Shown in pieces: positions 46,414-55,459 of a stretch of 64,000 nt of DNA (position 1 is its first letter; each line of letters opens with the position of its first letter). The stretch covers positions 1,667,972 through 1,731,971 of the forward strand of contig NZ_CP102271.1 of assembly GCF_025148785.1 (NCBI RefSeq). The letters are read 5' to 3'. Source of the DNA: Catenibacterium mitsuokai (GTDB lineage Bacteria > Bacillota_I > Bacilli_A > Erysipelotrichales > Coprobacillaceae). The position numbers and the translations under genes are program-made. The notes under the pieces were generated by a model that saw only the letters and a list, made by a program, of their open reading frames with translations, did no database searches and was not told the DNA's origin.

Positions 46414-46434
46414 CAATTTAATTTTTCTATTCAT

Positions 46435-46981
46435 TTAAAATCCTCCCTTTTTAAAATTATTCGCTAAGTTCAAGAAAAATGTTGCTACTAGATCATCAAA
46501 TTTAGCTTAACATCAGATTTTCTACTTCATATGAAACTGGAAAAGTAAACATTGAAGAAAAATGGCATCTGTGATTCTTAGAATGATTGTGGACACAGAA
46601 ATCTTCAGTATCAAAATGATAAGAGCTATACCTATGCCCACTTCAATTAAGGAAGCATATTACAAGTATTGTTATGGGATTTTTTTGAATAAGTTAACGT
46701 AAAGCAACAATTTACTTAAAAAAGCGAAATTATTTAATAAATTTATTATGATTGAAAAAATGCTTTATACCTCCTCTCTTTTAAATATGCTTTTTTTTAT
46801 TAATCAATCATATTTATATTTCTAATCTTATTATAATGTTTTTTTGGGAAAAGGAATAGTGCTTTTGTATATAATGCACATATTTTGATGATGAATTCAT
46901 AATAAATCATAATAAATTCATAATGCCTAAAGTGGAATTTAACTTTTCACTTTAGATTTATGATTTTTATGCAAAAAGTAC
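46435..46981. other. Non-coding AT-rich stretch before the tRNA genes
   Basis: About 550 bases. The first part is the 5' region of the disrupted secreted-protein gene (GGGAGG lies at about 46442-46447 on the minus strand). A 46-codon plus-strand frame at 46562-46702 has no ribosome-binding site and may be a gene scrap. Short AT-rich direct repeats (AATTCATAATAAATC type) lie near 46895-46925, and CTAAAGTG / CACTTTAG forms an 8-bp hairpin at 46927-46955. No gene can be supported. Confidence 0.6.
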
Positions 46982-47010
46982 TTGCATAGTATATTTATAC
47001 ATGGTATATT
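46982..47010 (+). promoter_or_regulatory. Promoter of the tRNA pair
   Basis: TTGCAT (46982-46987), 17-base spacer, TATATT (47005-47010), about 16 bases before the tRNA-Ser 5' end. Confidence 0.7.
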
Positions 47011-47026
47011 AAATAGGCAGTCCGAT

Positions 47027-47117
47027 GCAGACATACTCAAGAGGCTGAAGAGGCTCCCCTGCTAAGGGAGTAGGTGGGGTAACCTGCGCGAGGGTTCAAA
47101 TCCCTCTGTCTGCGCCA
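47027..47117 (+). tRNA. tRNA-Ser (anticodon GCU)
   Basis: 91 bases including the encoded CCA. Acceptor GCAGACA / TGTCTGC, anticodon stem CTCCC / GGGAG around loop CTGCTAA, a long class II variable arm (TAGGTGGGGTAACCTG) and T-arm GAGGG-TTCAAAT-CCCTC. Reads AGC/AGU serine codons. Confidence 0.96.
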
Positions 47118-47125
47118 TTGCAAAT

Positions 47126-47203
47126 GGTCTGGTAGTTCAGTTGGTTTAGAATGCCGCCCTGTCACGGCGGAGGTCGCGGGTTCGAGCCCCGTCCAGACCG
47201 CCA
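47126..47203 (+). tRNA. tRNA-Asp (anticodon GUC)
   Basis: 78 bases including CCA. Acceptor GGTCTGG / CCAGACC, anticodon loop CTGTCAC inside CCGCC / GGCGG, T-arm GCGGG-TTCGAGC-CCCGT. Eight bases after tRNA-Ser, same transcript. Confidence 0.96.
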
Positions 47204-47213
47204 TTTGTAATTT

Positions 47214-47238
47214 AACACTTCTTCGGAAGTGTTTTTTT
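47214..47238 (+). terminator. Terminator of the tRNA pair
   Basis: AACACTTC-TTCG-GAAGTGTT followed by TTTTT, with a stable UUCG tetraloop. Confidence 0.92.
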
Positions 47239-47309
47239 GTATCTATATACAATAGGGTAGACAAGGAATAATATTAAAAGGTTAATTAACTATTATTTCT
47301 GTGCCTCCC

Positions 47310-47344
47310 GTTGCACCGTACGTACGGGTCTCGTATACGGCGCT
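47310..47344 (-). ncRNA. Group II intron domain V
   Basis: Minus strand AGCGCCGTATACGAGA then CCCGTACGTACGGTGC: a hairpin with the AGC catalytic triad at the 5' base and a two-base bulge region, the ribozyme core. Confidence 0.8.
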
Positions 47345-47366
47345 ACATTTATATGATAATTTCAGA

Positions 47367-48661
47367 CTAACTTAGATAGTAATTAAGGGGATTGATCAGA
47401 CCAGGTCTATCTCCTATTCTTTTACCCAAGAATTTGGGACTAATAATATTATTAATTACATGACCACAGGCCTGGCTATAAAGTCCGCGTCTAGAGTTTG
47501 CCACCGAAAAGATTTGTTCATCAGAAAATTGGCAAGAAAATAGCCTATTCATTTTGTATAAGTTTTTATAAATCGTTTTAGGTCTTTTCCACTGTTTCAA
47601 AATGATTACTCTGATTTTATGGCGAAGCCATTGACCAAAGACGTCAATGAAGTATTTCATCACGCCTATTCGATAATAGTTAATCCACCCCACTACAATC
47701 TGATTGATTCTCTTGAATGTAACTGCAAGAGGGCGTGCAATTCCTATCCTTCTTATAAGTTCTCTTCTACATTTATCGTAGATTTTCATCTTGCTCTGAT
47801 TGAAGGCTTGCATTTCCATTCACCATTCCTTTGGAGGTAGGTGAATCCTAGAAACTTGCTTTCGGGTGGTCTGACCACTTTGGTTTTAGTAGCGCTGACT
47901 TTAAGAAATAGTTTTCTCTCTAGCCATGAAGTGACTGACTTCATTACTCTATTTGCACTCATCTCGCTCTTAACGAAGATATTGCAGTCATCTGCATATC
48001 TAACAAAGCGTAGTCCTCTATATTCCAGTTCCTTGTCAAACTTATCTAAATAAACGTTAGAAAGGATTGGTGAGAGTGGACCTCCCTGAGGCACACCGAT
48101 TCTCGAAGGTTTTACTAAACCATCTTCCATAATCCCTGCCTGCATGAATTTGCGAATAAGATGTAATGTTGTTGAGTCATTCACGTGCTTTTCTCTAAGT
48201 ATTGAGATTAATTTATCATGATTTACAGTGTCAAAGTATGCTTCAATATCTAAGTCTATAACCCAGTCATAACCTTCATTGATGTATTCTAGAGTCTTTA
48301 ATACAGCCATCTGTGCACTTTTTCTTGGTCTGAATCCATAACTGAATTCACTGAATGAAGAATCTAATTTCTTCATCAATATCTGTGCAACAGCCTGTTG
48401 AATAACTCTATCCACTACTGTAGGTATACCTAATGGTCTTTTCTTGCCATTAGGCTTTGGGATATAGACTCTCTTGACTGATTGGGGCTTATACTTCTTA
48501 TTAAGTATAGAGTATCTAATCTCTCTTCTATACTTATAGAAATATTCATCAAGTTCATCTACTGTCATCTTGTCGATTCCAGATACACCTTTGTTTCTCT
48601 TGACCTGTAGAATAGCCCTGTCGATGTTAGAATCACTAAGTATTTCATCAATTAATCTCAT
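47367..48661 (-). pseudogene. Group II intron reverse transcriptase/maturase, frameshifted
   Basis: Two overlapping frames make up one class-C intron protein of about 430 residues without an endonuclease domain. The first (48661-47786) holds RT blocks: IPKPNGKKRPLGIPTVVDRVIQQA, SYGFRPRKSAQMA, DLDIEAYFDTVNHD, GVPQGGPLSPILSN and RYADDCNI with the catalytic Asp pair intact. The second (to 47367) holds the thumb/maturase part (WINYYRIGVMKYF). Near 47790 the sequence reads GCAAGATG where a continuous protein needs one more A. Activity is therefore doubtful unless the slip is corrected or is a sequencing error. Confidence 0.88.
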
Positions 48662-49204
48662 GTCTGTGTTCTCCTTTTCATATCGTAGATTTATCTAGAA
48701 CTGTTCCCTCTTCCTTCATCTCCACAGAAATTACGTTTTCCATTTATGAAATGATTCCAATTTCGAACTATCTAGACATTGCTTTATGATGAGTAACATC
48801 ATATAAACATTAGGTCCTTTAGTGTTGGTGAGACACCTACTATGACCTCAGCTGACTCCTCACAGTGAGCTTTTTGTCGCACAACTTACCATCACTGATT
48901 TTAAAGATATTGGACTTCGTTGCCTGTGAGGCCTCCCGGGGTAATTCACTAATCCTGTTTCCTTCACAACGCCTTGATTTACTCTCTTGGTTTTACGTTT
49001 ACCTTTAGGACTTCGGTTTGTAAGGCAACCTTATCCACCATTTAGCCTTATATCAAGTTTCTGTTCGTACGCTCAAAGGAATTGCTACACCACTTCCTTC
49101 ACTCCTACCTTTATGGTATCGGCTTGTGGTTCACTACACTTGGCGGTAACTACCTGTGGTCGGTTTATCTCCGACTGAATCAGTGCCATGCCCGGCACAC
49201 CTTT

Positions 49205-49229
49205 AAATGCCAGACAATGTCTGGCATTT
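49205..49229 (-). terminator. Terminator stem after the CPBP gene, invaded by the group II intron
   Basis: Perfect 12-bp inverted repeat AAATGCCAGACA / TGTCTGGCATTT with one base between. On the minus strand only UUU-AAAG follows before the intron starts, so the natural U-run has been displaced by the insertion. Confidence 0.8.
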
Positions 49230-49233
49230 TTAT

Positions 49234-49965
49234 TTAGAATAAGATGACTAATAACGCAAATATATTGTTTGTCATATGTGTAAGAATAGAAGCCCAGATA
49301 TTATCTGTACTTTCATAAATATATGCAAAGACTAGTCCTGAGCAAGCATATGGTATCATCTGTACCATTTCAAAGATATTACCTGCAAAGACTGAATTCA
49401 TAACATGAATAAAACCAAATAAGAAAGCAGAGACCACATAAGCTAAGAATCTATTATATTTACGTAGACCTGTAAAAATAACACCTCTAAAGATCAATTC
49501 TTCTCCTATAGGTGCTAAGAACCCTGTCACAAAGAACATGATGGCAGGAATACTTTTAGTGAGTGATTCTACCTGCTGCTGATTCACACTTGATGATTGA
49601 TCCACAAATAGCTTAACTATACTGCTTCCAATCGCATTAGCACAAATATTGAGGAAGAATCCTAGAAAACATCCTGCAACAATAATAGAAAGCTTATTAT
49701 TCATGAAGTCTTTCCATTGACGTTTGATGAACTTTCTTAAGATGATTACTGCAACAAGTGCAGTAATTAAATCAACCGCAAAGTTCAGCCAAATTGTTGC
49801 AGTATTGGTAGCAACTGAAAGGTTAAATGTTAAGATCATCCATTTTACAATCGCTGTTCCGATATAACTATTACAATAGAAGAATAATGGAAGTAAGATG
49901 ACACATCCTAAAACAAGTTCCTGTCCTGAGAGTCTTCTCGTAAAACGATCAATTCTTTTTCTCAT
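49234..49965 (-). CDS. CPBP-family intramembrane glutamic endopeptidase
   Basis: 243 residues with about seven membrane helices. The CPBP/Abi motifs are GEELIFRGVIFTGLRKY (catalytic Glu pair and Arg) and FLFGFIHVMNS (His), plus a late HMTNN. Members process or protect peptides at the membrane, for example bacteriocin immunity or lipoprotein-related roles. The substrate here is unknown. The start shares a base with the upstream membrane-protein gene. It ends the operon that begins with two glycerophosphotransferases, suggesting an envelope role. Confidence 0.9.
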   Translation of the reverse strand: MRKRIDRFTRRLSGQELVLGCVILLPLFFYCNSYIGTAIVKWMILTFNLSVATNTATIWLNFAVDLITALVAVIILRKFIKRQWKDFMNNKLSIIVAGCFLGFFLNICANAIGSSIVKLFVDQSSSVNQQQVESLTKSIPAIMFFVTGFLAPIGEELIFRGVIFTGLRKYNRFLAYVVSAFLFGFIHVMNSVFAGNIFEMVQMIPYACSGLVFAYIYESTDNIWASILTHMTNNIFALLVILF

Positions 49966-50795
49966 TAGATTCTCCCCTCATCATAGAACTTATAGGCAAT
50001 CTCTTTATAAAATAATGCCTGTACAGTAATATAAGCAGGCTGATATGTATAAGCCGCTATTGCCGCACTTAGAATTGAACCAAGCAATCCTGCAATACCA
50101 TTATTACCAAATACGCCACCAATCATAATACTAATGATGGCACATAGAAGAATCCATCCAATAAATGAAAGATTGATTAATAATAAATCCGCGCAATGAC
50201 CTTTCATTAATGTGAATGATTCCTTAAGTGCCTCAAAGCCTTTAATACCATATTCCTGATGTAAGTAAGTCATCGCAAACATACGTAAATTAACCCAGAT
50301 CATTACAAATGCGAAGGCAAATAACAATACAAACAACAATATGCCACTTAGTGCTGATAGACCTGAAACAACTCCTGTAATAGGTGAAACACTATAAGGA
50401 TCACTTAATAGCATAAATAAACCTCCAAAAGAGCCAAGAGAGCATACCACAATAAGTGCTACAAAAATGAATGCTATAACAAAGTTTACAAGTACTTTTA
50501 CAAGATAAGTTGGTACGTATTCAATCCAGTTAACTAGACCATAGACACCATCATTATCTGATAATTCATATTCACGATCAGTAACAGCTTTAAGTCCTGC
50601 AACAACATAGCCTTGTTCTACCGCAATTATTAATATAACCACAATAATATGTAAAATACTCATAATGCCATTATCAGAACTCAACAGACTAGGTAATGAT
50701 GAAATCGCCCCTACTATTAAGCAGATACGGGCAAGACTCGTTTTATTCACGCGTGCTATTTCTCTTGCACGTTGTTTAATCATTGAAATATTCAT
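49965..50795 (-). CDS. DUF975-like integral membrane protein
   Basis: 276 residues. The N-terminal MNISMIKQRAREIARVN, five to six membrane helices, and the internal EALKESFTLMKGHCADLLLINLSFIGWILL resemble the DUF975 family of Firmicutes. Function unknown. It begins 2 bases after a glycerophosphotransferase gene and overlaps the CPBP gene start, so the four genes appear to be one operon. The family assignment is from pattern memory. Confidence 0.75.
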   Translation of the reverse strand: MNISMIKQRAREIARVNKTSLARICLIVGAISSLPSLLSSDNGIMSILHIIVVILIIAVEQGYVVAGLKAVTDREYELSDNDGVYGLVNWIEYVPTYLVKVLVNFVIAFIFVALIVVCSLGSFGGLFMLLSDPYSVSPITGVVSGLSALSGILLFVLLFAFAFVMIWVNLRMFAMTYLHQEYGIKGFEALKESFTLMKGHCADLLLINLSFIGWILLCAIISIMIGGVFGNNGIAGLLGSILSAAIAAYTYQPAYITVQALFYKEIAYKFYDEGRI

Positions 50796-50797
50796 AA

Positions 50798-51895
50798 TTA
50801 ATCCTCCTTGATCAGTTGTTCAATTAACGCGATTACTCGCTCTACATTCTTTCCATCCTGATATTTAAAGAATTTATTTTTAAATCGTTTGATATCATAA
50901 TGTTCATTAGAATGTATTGCATCTGTTAACTCTTCTTCATTATAACACAACGGACCAGGCATTTCCTTCTTATAGTCCACAAAACATCCAAGACGGTGCA
51001 TATAATCCTTTAAATCAGGCACAAAGAAATACATCGGTTTATCTAGGATAGAATAATCAAAAATAATCGAAGAGAAATCTGAAATAAGTGCATCACTTAC
51101 CACAAATAATTCATATGTATTTTCATGGCTCATATTGAAGATATGTCCCTCTTCTTCAATAGGAATATCTTTCATAAGTGGATGATACTTATAAATAAGG
51201 ACTGTGTCTTCATCAAAAGTATGAATGAATTTCTTTCCATCAAAACCAACTGCTTTGAATCCTTTATAAATATTTCCTCTAAACGTTGGTGCATAGAGTA
51301 AGATCTTCTTATTCTTAAGTTCTGGATATTTTGAATAGAAATTGTCACTGACTTCCTTTTTATAATTTTCATCAAAAAGATGATCTACTCGAGGCATACC
51401 TGTTACAAGTACATTATCTTTATCTACAGAAAAAGCCAAAGAATAAGGTTCTATCCAATAATCACTATTCGCAATGACATAGTCATAGTTATTAATAGGA
51501 TATTGTCTTTTGACTGCATTGCCAAACTTCTTAATAGCTCCTGTGGCATGCCATACTTCAATGACCTTAACACCTTGTCTCTTATAATGAGAGACTACAT
51601 AGTTATTGTCATTAATGAGTACGATATGGGATGTATTAATCACAATAATCTGTTTAATACAGTTTAATAGATATAAGAAATCATTCCATATTGATTTTTT
51701 ATCATAATGAATGAGTACTTTCTTAATAGAATAATGAGATATATCAAGATGATTATAGATATCTAAGAAGTCATCTCTTAAAATATTGTCTTCTAATGAA
51801 ACAAATGCAATCTGATTCTTTTTGATAGGAACAAGTGATACAAAGATGTTCACAAATGAAAGAATGATGTTTAATACAATTTTCTTAAGCCCCAT
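50798..51895 (-). CDS. CDP-glycerol glycerophosphotransferase family protein
   Basis: 365 residues from the ATG at 51895 (AGGTGA upstream; it overlaps the previous gene by 11 bases). TagB/TagF-type motifs: EVWHATGAIKKFG (usually HGT, here HAT), YAPTFRGN, IYKYHPLM, VSDALISDFSSIIFDYSILDKPMYFF and DGKNVERV. Such enzymes add glycerol-phosphate units to teichoic acid or capsule. The HAT change and the lack of a long N-terminus suggest a different acceptor from the paralog next to it. Exact role unknown. Confidence 0.85.
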   Translation of the reverse strand: MGLKKIVLNIILSFVNIFVSLVPIKKNQIAFVSLEDNILRDDFLDIYNHLDISHYSIKKVLIHYDKKSIWNDFLYLLNCIKQIIVINTSHIVLINDNNYVVSHYKRQGVKVIEVWHATGAIKKFGNAVKRQYPINNYDYVIANSDYWIEPYSLAFSVDKDNVLVTGMPRVDHLFDENYKKEVSDNFYSKYPELKNKKILLYAPTFRGNIYKGFKAVGFDGKKFIHTFDEDTVLIYKYHPLMKDIPIEEEGHIFNMSHENTYELFVVSDALISDFSSIIFDYSILDKPMYFFVPDLKDYMHRLGCFVDYKKEMPGPLCYNEEELTDAIHSNEHYDIKRFKNKFFKYQDGKNVERVIALIEQLIKED

Positions 51896-53078
51896 GCTGT
51901 TCACCTAATAGTATATCAATGACACGTTTGCTAGCCTGTCCGTCTTCATGATTATTAAAACGTTCATTAAAGCCTGTTAGACGGTCATAATCAAAATCAT
52001 GTGTATGAATCTTCTGAAGTAATGTGTTTTCATCTGTAATCACTTCTCCAGGAAGATCTTTATAAATATCTAGATAGAAGCCTCTTAATTCATCACGATA
52101 GTTTTCTAAATCATACATATAGAAATAGATTGGTCTTTTTAAGATGGCATAATCAAAAAAGACACTTGAATAATCAGTCACTAATGCATCTGCAATTAAG
52201 TATAAATCTGCAATATCTTCCTGAGGATCCACATAATAAACAAAATCTTTTACCTCATCTAGATTAAAATCATTCACAATTAAATAATGAGGTTTGAATA
52301 CGACAACATATTCATCACTTAATGCATCCTGCCATTTTTTGAAGTCAACTTCTAGTTTAAATGTATACCCCTTCATATTGAATGAATTATCACGCCATGT
52401 AGGAGCATAAAGTAAGATTTTCTTATCTAGAGGTAAATGCATTCTATTCTTGATTGTTTCTACATCTTCTTTCGTATAATTAGATAATATATCATTTCTT
52501 GGATAGCCTGTTTCAATGAGTCTTTCCTTATTGATTCTAAAAGATGTCTGGAAGACTTCTGTAGTAAAAGCACTTGGAGAAATCATATAGTTGTATTTAG
52601 AGACATCATTGTCATAAGTAGCACGCATTTCTTCTACAGACATGCCAGAACGATAGAATGTTGTCCCTTCTGGTACTTCAATATCATGAGCAAGCTTCTT
52701 TAAAGGTGTACCATGCCAAGTTTGTAAATAGACCTGGTTATCCTTCTTTAATACATATTTAGGAAGCTTGCAGTTAGAAATCCAATACTTACTTCTTGCA
52801 AGATAGAAGAAATAAGGAATACTGAAGTATTCTATAATCTTAGCATTAGGAATAGTGAGATTCTTTTCTTTATGATGCTTAATCGCATATATACAACGAT
52901 ATGAGGTATATTCTTTATGATCCGTGATATATTGGTGTAATGCCTTAGGATTATCTGTATAGCCACGTCCATGGAATGAAATGAATAATATTGTATGATC
53001 ATCACATGGTATAAAGCGATAAACGAGACGATATAATAAACGAATCAGTTTACCTAATATTTTCTTAATTAATTTCAC
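51885..53078 (-). CDS. CDP-glycerol glycerophosphotransferase family protein
   Basis: 397 residues, starting with GTG at 53078 (AAAGGAG 9 bases upstream). Classic TagB/TagF motifs: LQTWHGTPLKKLAHD, YAPTWRDNSFN, FKPHY, LIADALVTDYSSVFFDYAILKRPIYFYMYD and FNNHEDGQASKRVID. The first gene of a four-gene operon with its own strong promoter. It likely polymerises or primes a poly(glycerol-phosphate) wall or capsule polymer on the cytoplasmic membrane face. Together with the fused enzyme upstream it gives three related transferases in one locus. Confidence 0.92.
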   Translation of the reverse strand: MKLIKKILGKLIRLLYRLVYRFIPCDDHTILFISFHGRGYTDNPKALHQYITDHKEYTSYRCIYAIKHHKEKNLTIPNAKIIEYFSIPYFFYLARSKYWISNCKLPKYVLKKDNQVYLQTWHGTPLKKLAHDIEVPEGTTFYRSGMSVEEMRATYDNDVSKYNYMISPSAFTTEVFQTSFRINKERLIETGYPRNDILSNYTKEDVETIKNRMHLPLDKKILLYAPTWRDNSFNMKGYTFKLEVDFKKWQDALSDEYVVVFKPHYLIVNDFNLDEVKDFVYYVDPQEDIADLYLIADALVTDYSSVFFDYAILKRPIYFYMYDLENYRDELRGFYLDIYKDLPGEVITDENTLLQKIHTHDFDYDRLTGFNERFNNHEDGQASKRVIDILLGEQHGA

Positions 53079-53104
53079 GATGATATTCTCCTTTATTAGG
53101 GTCT

Positions 53105-53133
53105 ATTATAGTGAGAATGACCGTTCTAGTCAA
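53105..53133 (-). promoter_or_regulatory. Promoter of the glycerophosphotransferase-DUF975-CPBP operon
   Basis: Minus-strand TTGACT (plus 53128-53133), 17-base spacer, TATAAT (plus 53105-53110), about 30 bases before the start codon. Confidence 0.85.
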
Positions 53134-53148
53134 TCAAACCGATAAAAA

Positions 53149-53174
53149 GAAAAAGCTTCCTGTAAAGGAAAGCT
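53149..53174 (-). terminator. Terminator of the GT2-glycerophosphotransferase gene
   Basis: Minus-strand AGCTTTCC / GGAAGCT stem with one bulged U, followed by UUUUUC. The stem abuts the stop codon. Confidence 0.75.
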
Positions 53175-55407
53175 AATTCTTTTCAAATACTGTTTCAACA
53201 ACTCTCTGTGAAGAATGACCATCTTCCCAGCCACAGAACTTGTCATAGAAAGTGACATAACGGTCTGCATATTTTTCAGTGATTTCATCCATATGCTTGA
53301 TTGTGTCAATGACTTCGTCTGTTGTGAATACAAGTGGGCCTGGAAGTTCTTCTTCCATATTAATATAGAAGCCTCTTAATACATCACGATATTTATCTAA
53401 GTCATATGTATAGAATAACATTGGACGTTTTAAGTTAGCAAAATCAAAGAATACACTTGAATAGTCAGTAATAAGAATATCACTCATTAAATAAATCTCA
53501 GTAATATCATCATATTTACTTAAGTTAAACGCAAAACCATCTAAACCAGTCAAATCAAGAACATCTGCAATATAATAATGTGTTCTTAGAATAATGACAT
53601 ATTCATCTCCTAATTCTTTTCTCATCTGTTCAAGATTAAGTTTTAACTGGAACTTATAAGCACCATTTCCATAATATTCATCATCTCTCCATGTTGGTGC
53701 ATAGAGAATGACTTTCTTATCTAATGGAATACCTACCTTCTTCTTAAGTTCAATTGCAATCTCTTCTTTATGAGGGTCAGATAATAAGTCATTTCTAGGA
53801 TAACCTGTATCTAACATAGTATCTCCTTCATCCTTATACATAAAGCAGCTCTTGAATATTTCACTCGAAAAGGCATTAGGCGCAATCAAATAATCCCATT
53901 CCTGTTTCTGGCGATAGAACTGTGCTTTATATGTAGGAGAAGCTGCAGTGACTTCTTCCTGGTCAAAGGCTAAACGCTTTAATGGTGTACCATGCCATGT
54001 TTCCAAGAAGACCTGTCCTTCTCTTTTACGATACCATAATGGCTGTCTTGTATTAAATACGAAGTATTTACATACAGCAAGATAGTAAGCATATTTACGT
54101 GTCATACGTTTAACGACTGTTCCACCATAAGGAAGTTTTGTCTTCGTATCATTGAGTACCCAGACAAATTCATACTGCCCTGGGAAGTTCTTAGCCAAAT
54201 ATTCATAAATATATTTAGGTGAATCAGCATAGCTTGCTCCACGGAATGTTTCAAACATAACTAGATTCTTCTGAATAGGTTCATTTTTATATTTATGTCT
54301 ATAGAGATACTTATTCATTTCATTCTTATTCTTAAAGATCTTCTTGGCTTTAACACCAGCTAAGTGAGCTGCGATGATTTTTTGTGCTTTCTTTAAGTCA
54401 TGATTCATACATGCTTTAGAAAGTCTGCGACGATAAAGAGATTTCTTTAATAGTTCTGGTTCAATACGAGTTAATACTTCTGCCATTGTATCAAAACGTG
54501 TTGTTCTCCACTTATCATCTTCACTTCTTCTCACCTTTTTAGCAAAGAAACTTGTAAAATAGTTAGCCATCTTCGCATTAATATAATAATGAATAGATGG
54601 ATAATCCTTAGAAATCTCTAAGCAATAGTTATGCGCTTCAATAAATTCATCAAAGCGACCATCAGGGTCCTTAATCTGAGATAAAGCAGGACGATTGATT
54701 GGGTCATTATGTTTACGTTTGACTAGAATAGCATCTTCTACAAAAGACACATCATTTGTATATTTTAATAGTTCAACTACAAATGGTGCATCTGTATACC
54801 AGAAGAATTCTTCTTTAAAAGAAATATGATTCTCTTCAATAAGTGAACGTTTAATAAGAAGATTTAAGCATGAAACATTTCTTAATGCATGTCTTGTACG
54901 AATAAGAAGATCAATCTTGAACTGTTCTGGTTCATTATCATAAGCATGTTTTTCTTGTTTTCTTTCTACTTTTTCAAGACGATCATGATCCTTGTCTTTT
55001 AAGTTTCGTTCAATGTTTGTTTCATCGCTCATTGTTTCATAGACCTGTTTTTTGAACCATGAAACCATTCTTTTACCTGCTACAACTTGATTATGAGACT
55101 TTTCTGCTTCTTCCATCAAAGCATTCAGACAGCCTGGTAAGACATAGTCATCACTATCTAAGAAATAAACATAATCTCCCTTTGCAAGATCAAGACCCAT
55201 ATTTCTCTTCTTACCTACTGACGCTTCTCCTGATTCAACAAGAGTGATTGGTAAATCATATTTACGGATCTTATCCTTCACATCTTCAATGGCATCTACA
55301 ATAAGAAGTACTTCATAATCAGACAATTTCTGATCCTTAATGCTTTCTAAGCAGTCATATAAATAACGAATATAACGATTAAATGGTATGATAATTGATA
55401 ATTTCAT
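53173..55407 (-). CDS. Bifunctional GT2 glycosyltransferase / CDP-glycerol glycerophosphotransferase
   Basis: 744 residues. The N-terminal GT-A domain (1-240) starts LSIIIPFNRYIRYLYDCLESI and has SVGKKRNMGLDLAKGDYVYFLDSDDY with the metal DxD. A helical linker (about 250-370) follows. The C-terminal TagF-type domain (380-740) has LETWHGTPLKRLAFD, YAPTWRDDEYY, RTHYYIAD and SDILITDYSSVFFDFANLKRPMLF. It could start a chain with a sugar and extend it with glycerol phosphate. Monocistronic between two terminators. It follows the TagGH exporter genes. Confidence 0.92.
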   Translation of the reverse strand: MKLSIIIPFNRYIRYLYDCLESIKDQKLSDYEVLLIVDAIEDVKDKIRKYDLPITLVESGEASVGKKRNMGLDLAKGDYVYFLDSDDYVLPGCLNALMEEAEKSHNQVVAGKRMVSWFKKQVYETMSDETNIERNLKDKDHDRLEKVERKQEKHAYDNEPEQFKIDLLIRTRHALRNVSCLNLLIKRSLIEENHISFKEEFFWYTDAPFVVELLKYTNDVSFVEDAILVKRKHNDPINRPALSQIKDPDGRFDEFIEAHNYCLEISKDYPSIHYYINAKMANYFTSFFAKKVRRSEDDKWRTTRFDTMAEVLTRIEPELLKKSLYRRRLSKACMNHDLKKAQKIIAAHLAGVKAKKIFKNKNEMNKYLYRHKYKNEPIQKNLVMFETFRGASYADSPKYIYEYLAKNFPGQYEFVWVLNDTKTKLPYGGTVVKRMTRKYAYYLAVCKYFVFNTRQPLWYRKREGQVFLETWHGTPLKRLAFDQEEVTAASPTYKAQFYRQKQEWDYLIAPNAFSSEIFKSCFMYKDEGDTMLDTGYPRNDLLSDPHKEEIAIELKKKVGIPLDKKVILYAPTWRDDEYYGNGAYKFQLKLNLEQMRKELGDEYVIILRTHYYIADVLDLTGLDGFAFNLSKYDDITEIYLMSDILITDYSSVFFDFANLKRPMLFYTYDLDKYRDVLRGFYINMEEELPGPLVFTTDEVIDTIKHMDEITEKYADRYVTFYDKFCGWEDGHSSQRVVETVFEKN

Positions 55408-55431
55408 AATTAAACTTCCTTTCCCTATATT

Positions 55432-55453
55432 TAAAAAGGCAGGTTACCCTGCC
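55432..55453 (-). terminator. Terminator after tagH
   Basis: Minus-strand GGCAGG-GTAA-CCTGCC followed by UUUUU. Confidence 0.88.
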
Positions 55454-55459
55454 CTTTGT

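Larger units (their letters stand above)
42920..46434 (-). pseudogene. Secreted papain-like (NlpC/P60-type) protein gene split by two insertion sequences
   Basis: Three minus-strand pieces join in frame when the IS1595 element, one copy of its 8-bp duplication and IS110 copy 2 are removed: 46434-46406, 45251-44900 and 43243-42920. The result is about 234 residues. It starts MNRKIKLLSFICIAITFAM after GGGAGG (a signal peptide). The middle part includes GHAWITVRNY and SIGTWPSFITGYNGVWYNYE, and the C-terminal part has the NCTHFATKTWNSVS block. His followed later by Asn-Cys with a hydrophobic Phe-Ala fits a permuted papain-like fold. The family's function is not known to me. The IS110 junction restores GGA GTA TGG TAT AAT TAT GAA. 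Confidence 0.8.
47252..49200 (-). mobile_element. Group II intron, probably class C (IIC)
   Basis: About 1.95 kb on the minus strand. The 5' end reads GTGTGCCGGGCATGGCA (from 49200), typical of group II introns. Non-coding ribozyme sequence to 48662, then the intron-encoded protein, domain V at 47310-47344 and an extended domain VI ending CTACCCTAT at about 47252. It begins four bases after the terminator stem of the CPBP gene, the preferred target of IIC introns. The 3' boundary is placed by the domain VI pattern and is approximate. Confidence 0.82.

Noticed and set aside
46562-46702. 46-codon plus-strand frame starting MASVILRMIVD
   Set aside because: No ribosome-binding site and no recognisable family; described only as a possible scrap.
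46895-46925. Short AT-rich direct repeats considered as a CRISPR-like or origin-like array
   Set aside because: Units are too short and irregular, and no spacers or DnaA boxes are seen. No CRISPR array was found in the window.
47037-47264. 75-codon minus-strand frame across both tRNA genes (contains AVWTGLEPATSAV and RRQRDLNPRAGYP)
   Set aside because: It is antisense to tRNA-Ser and tRNA-Asp. This kind of peptide is a well-known false annotation over tRNA genes.
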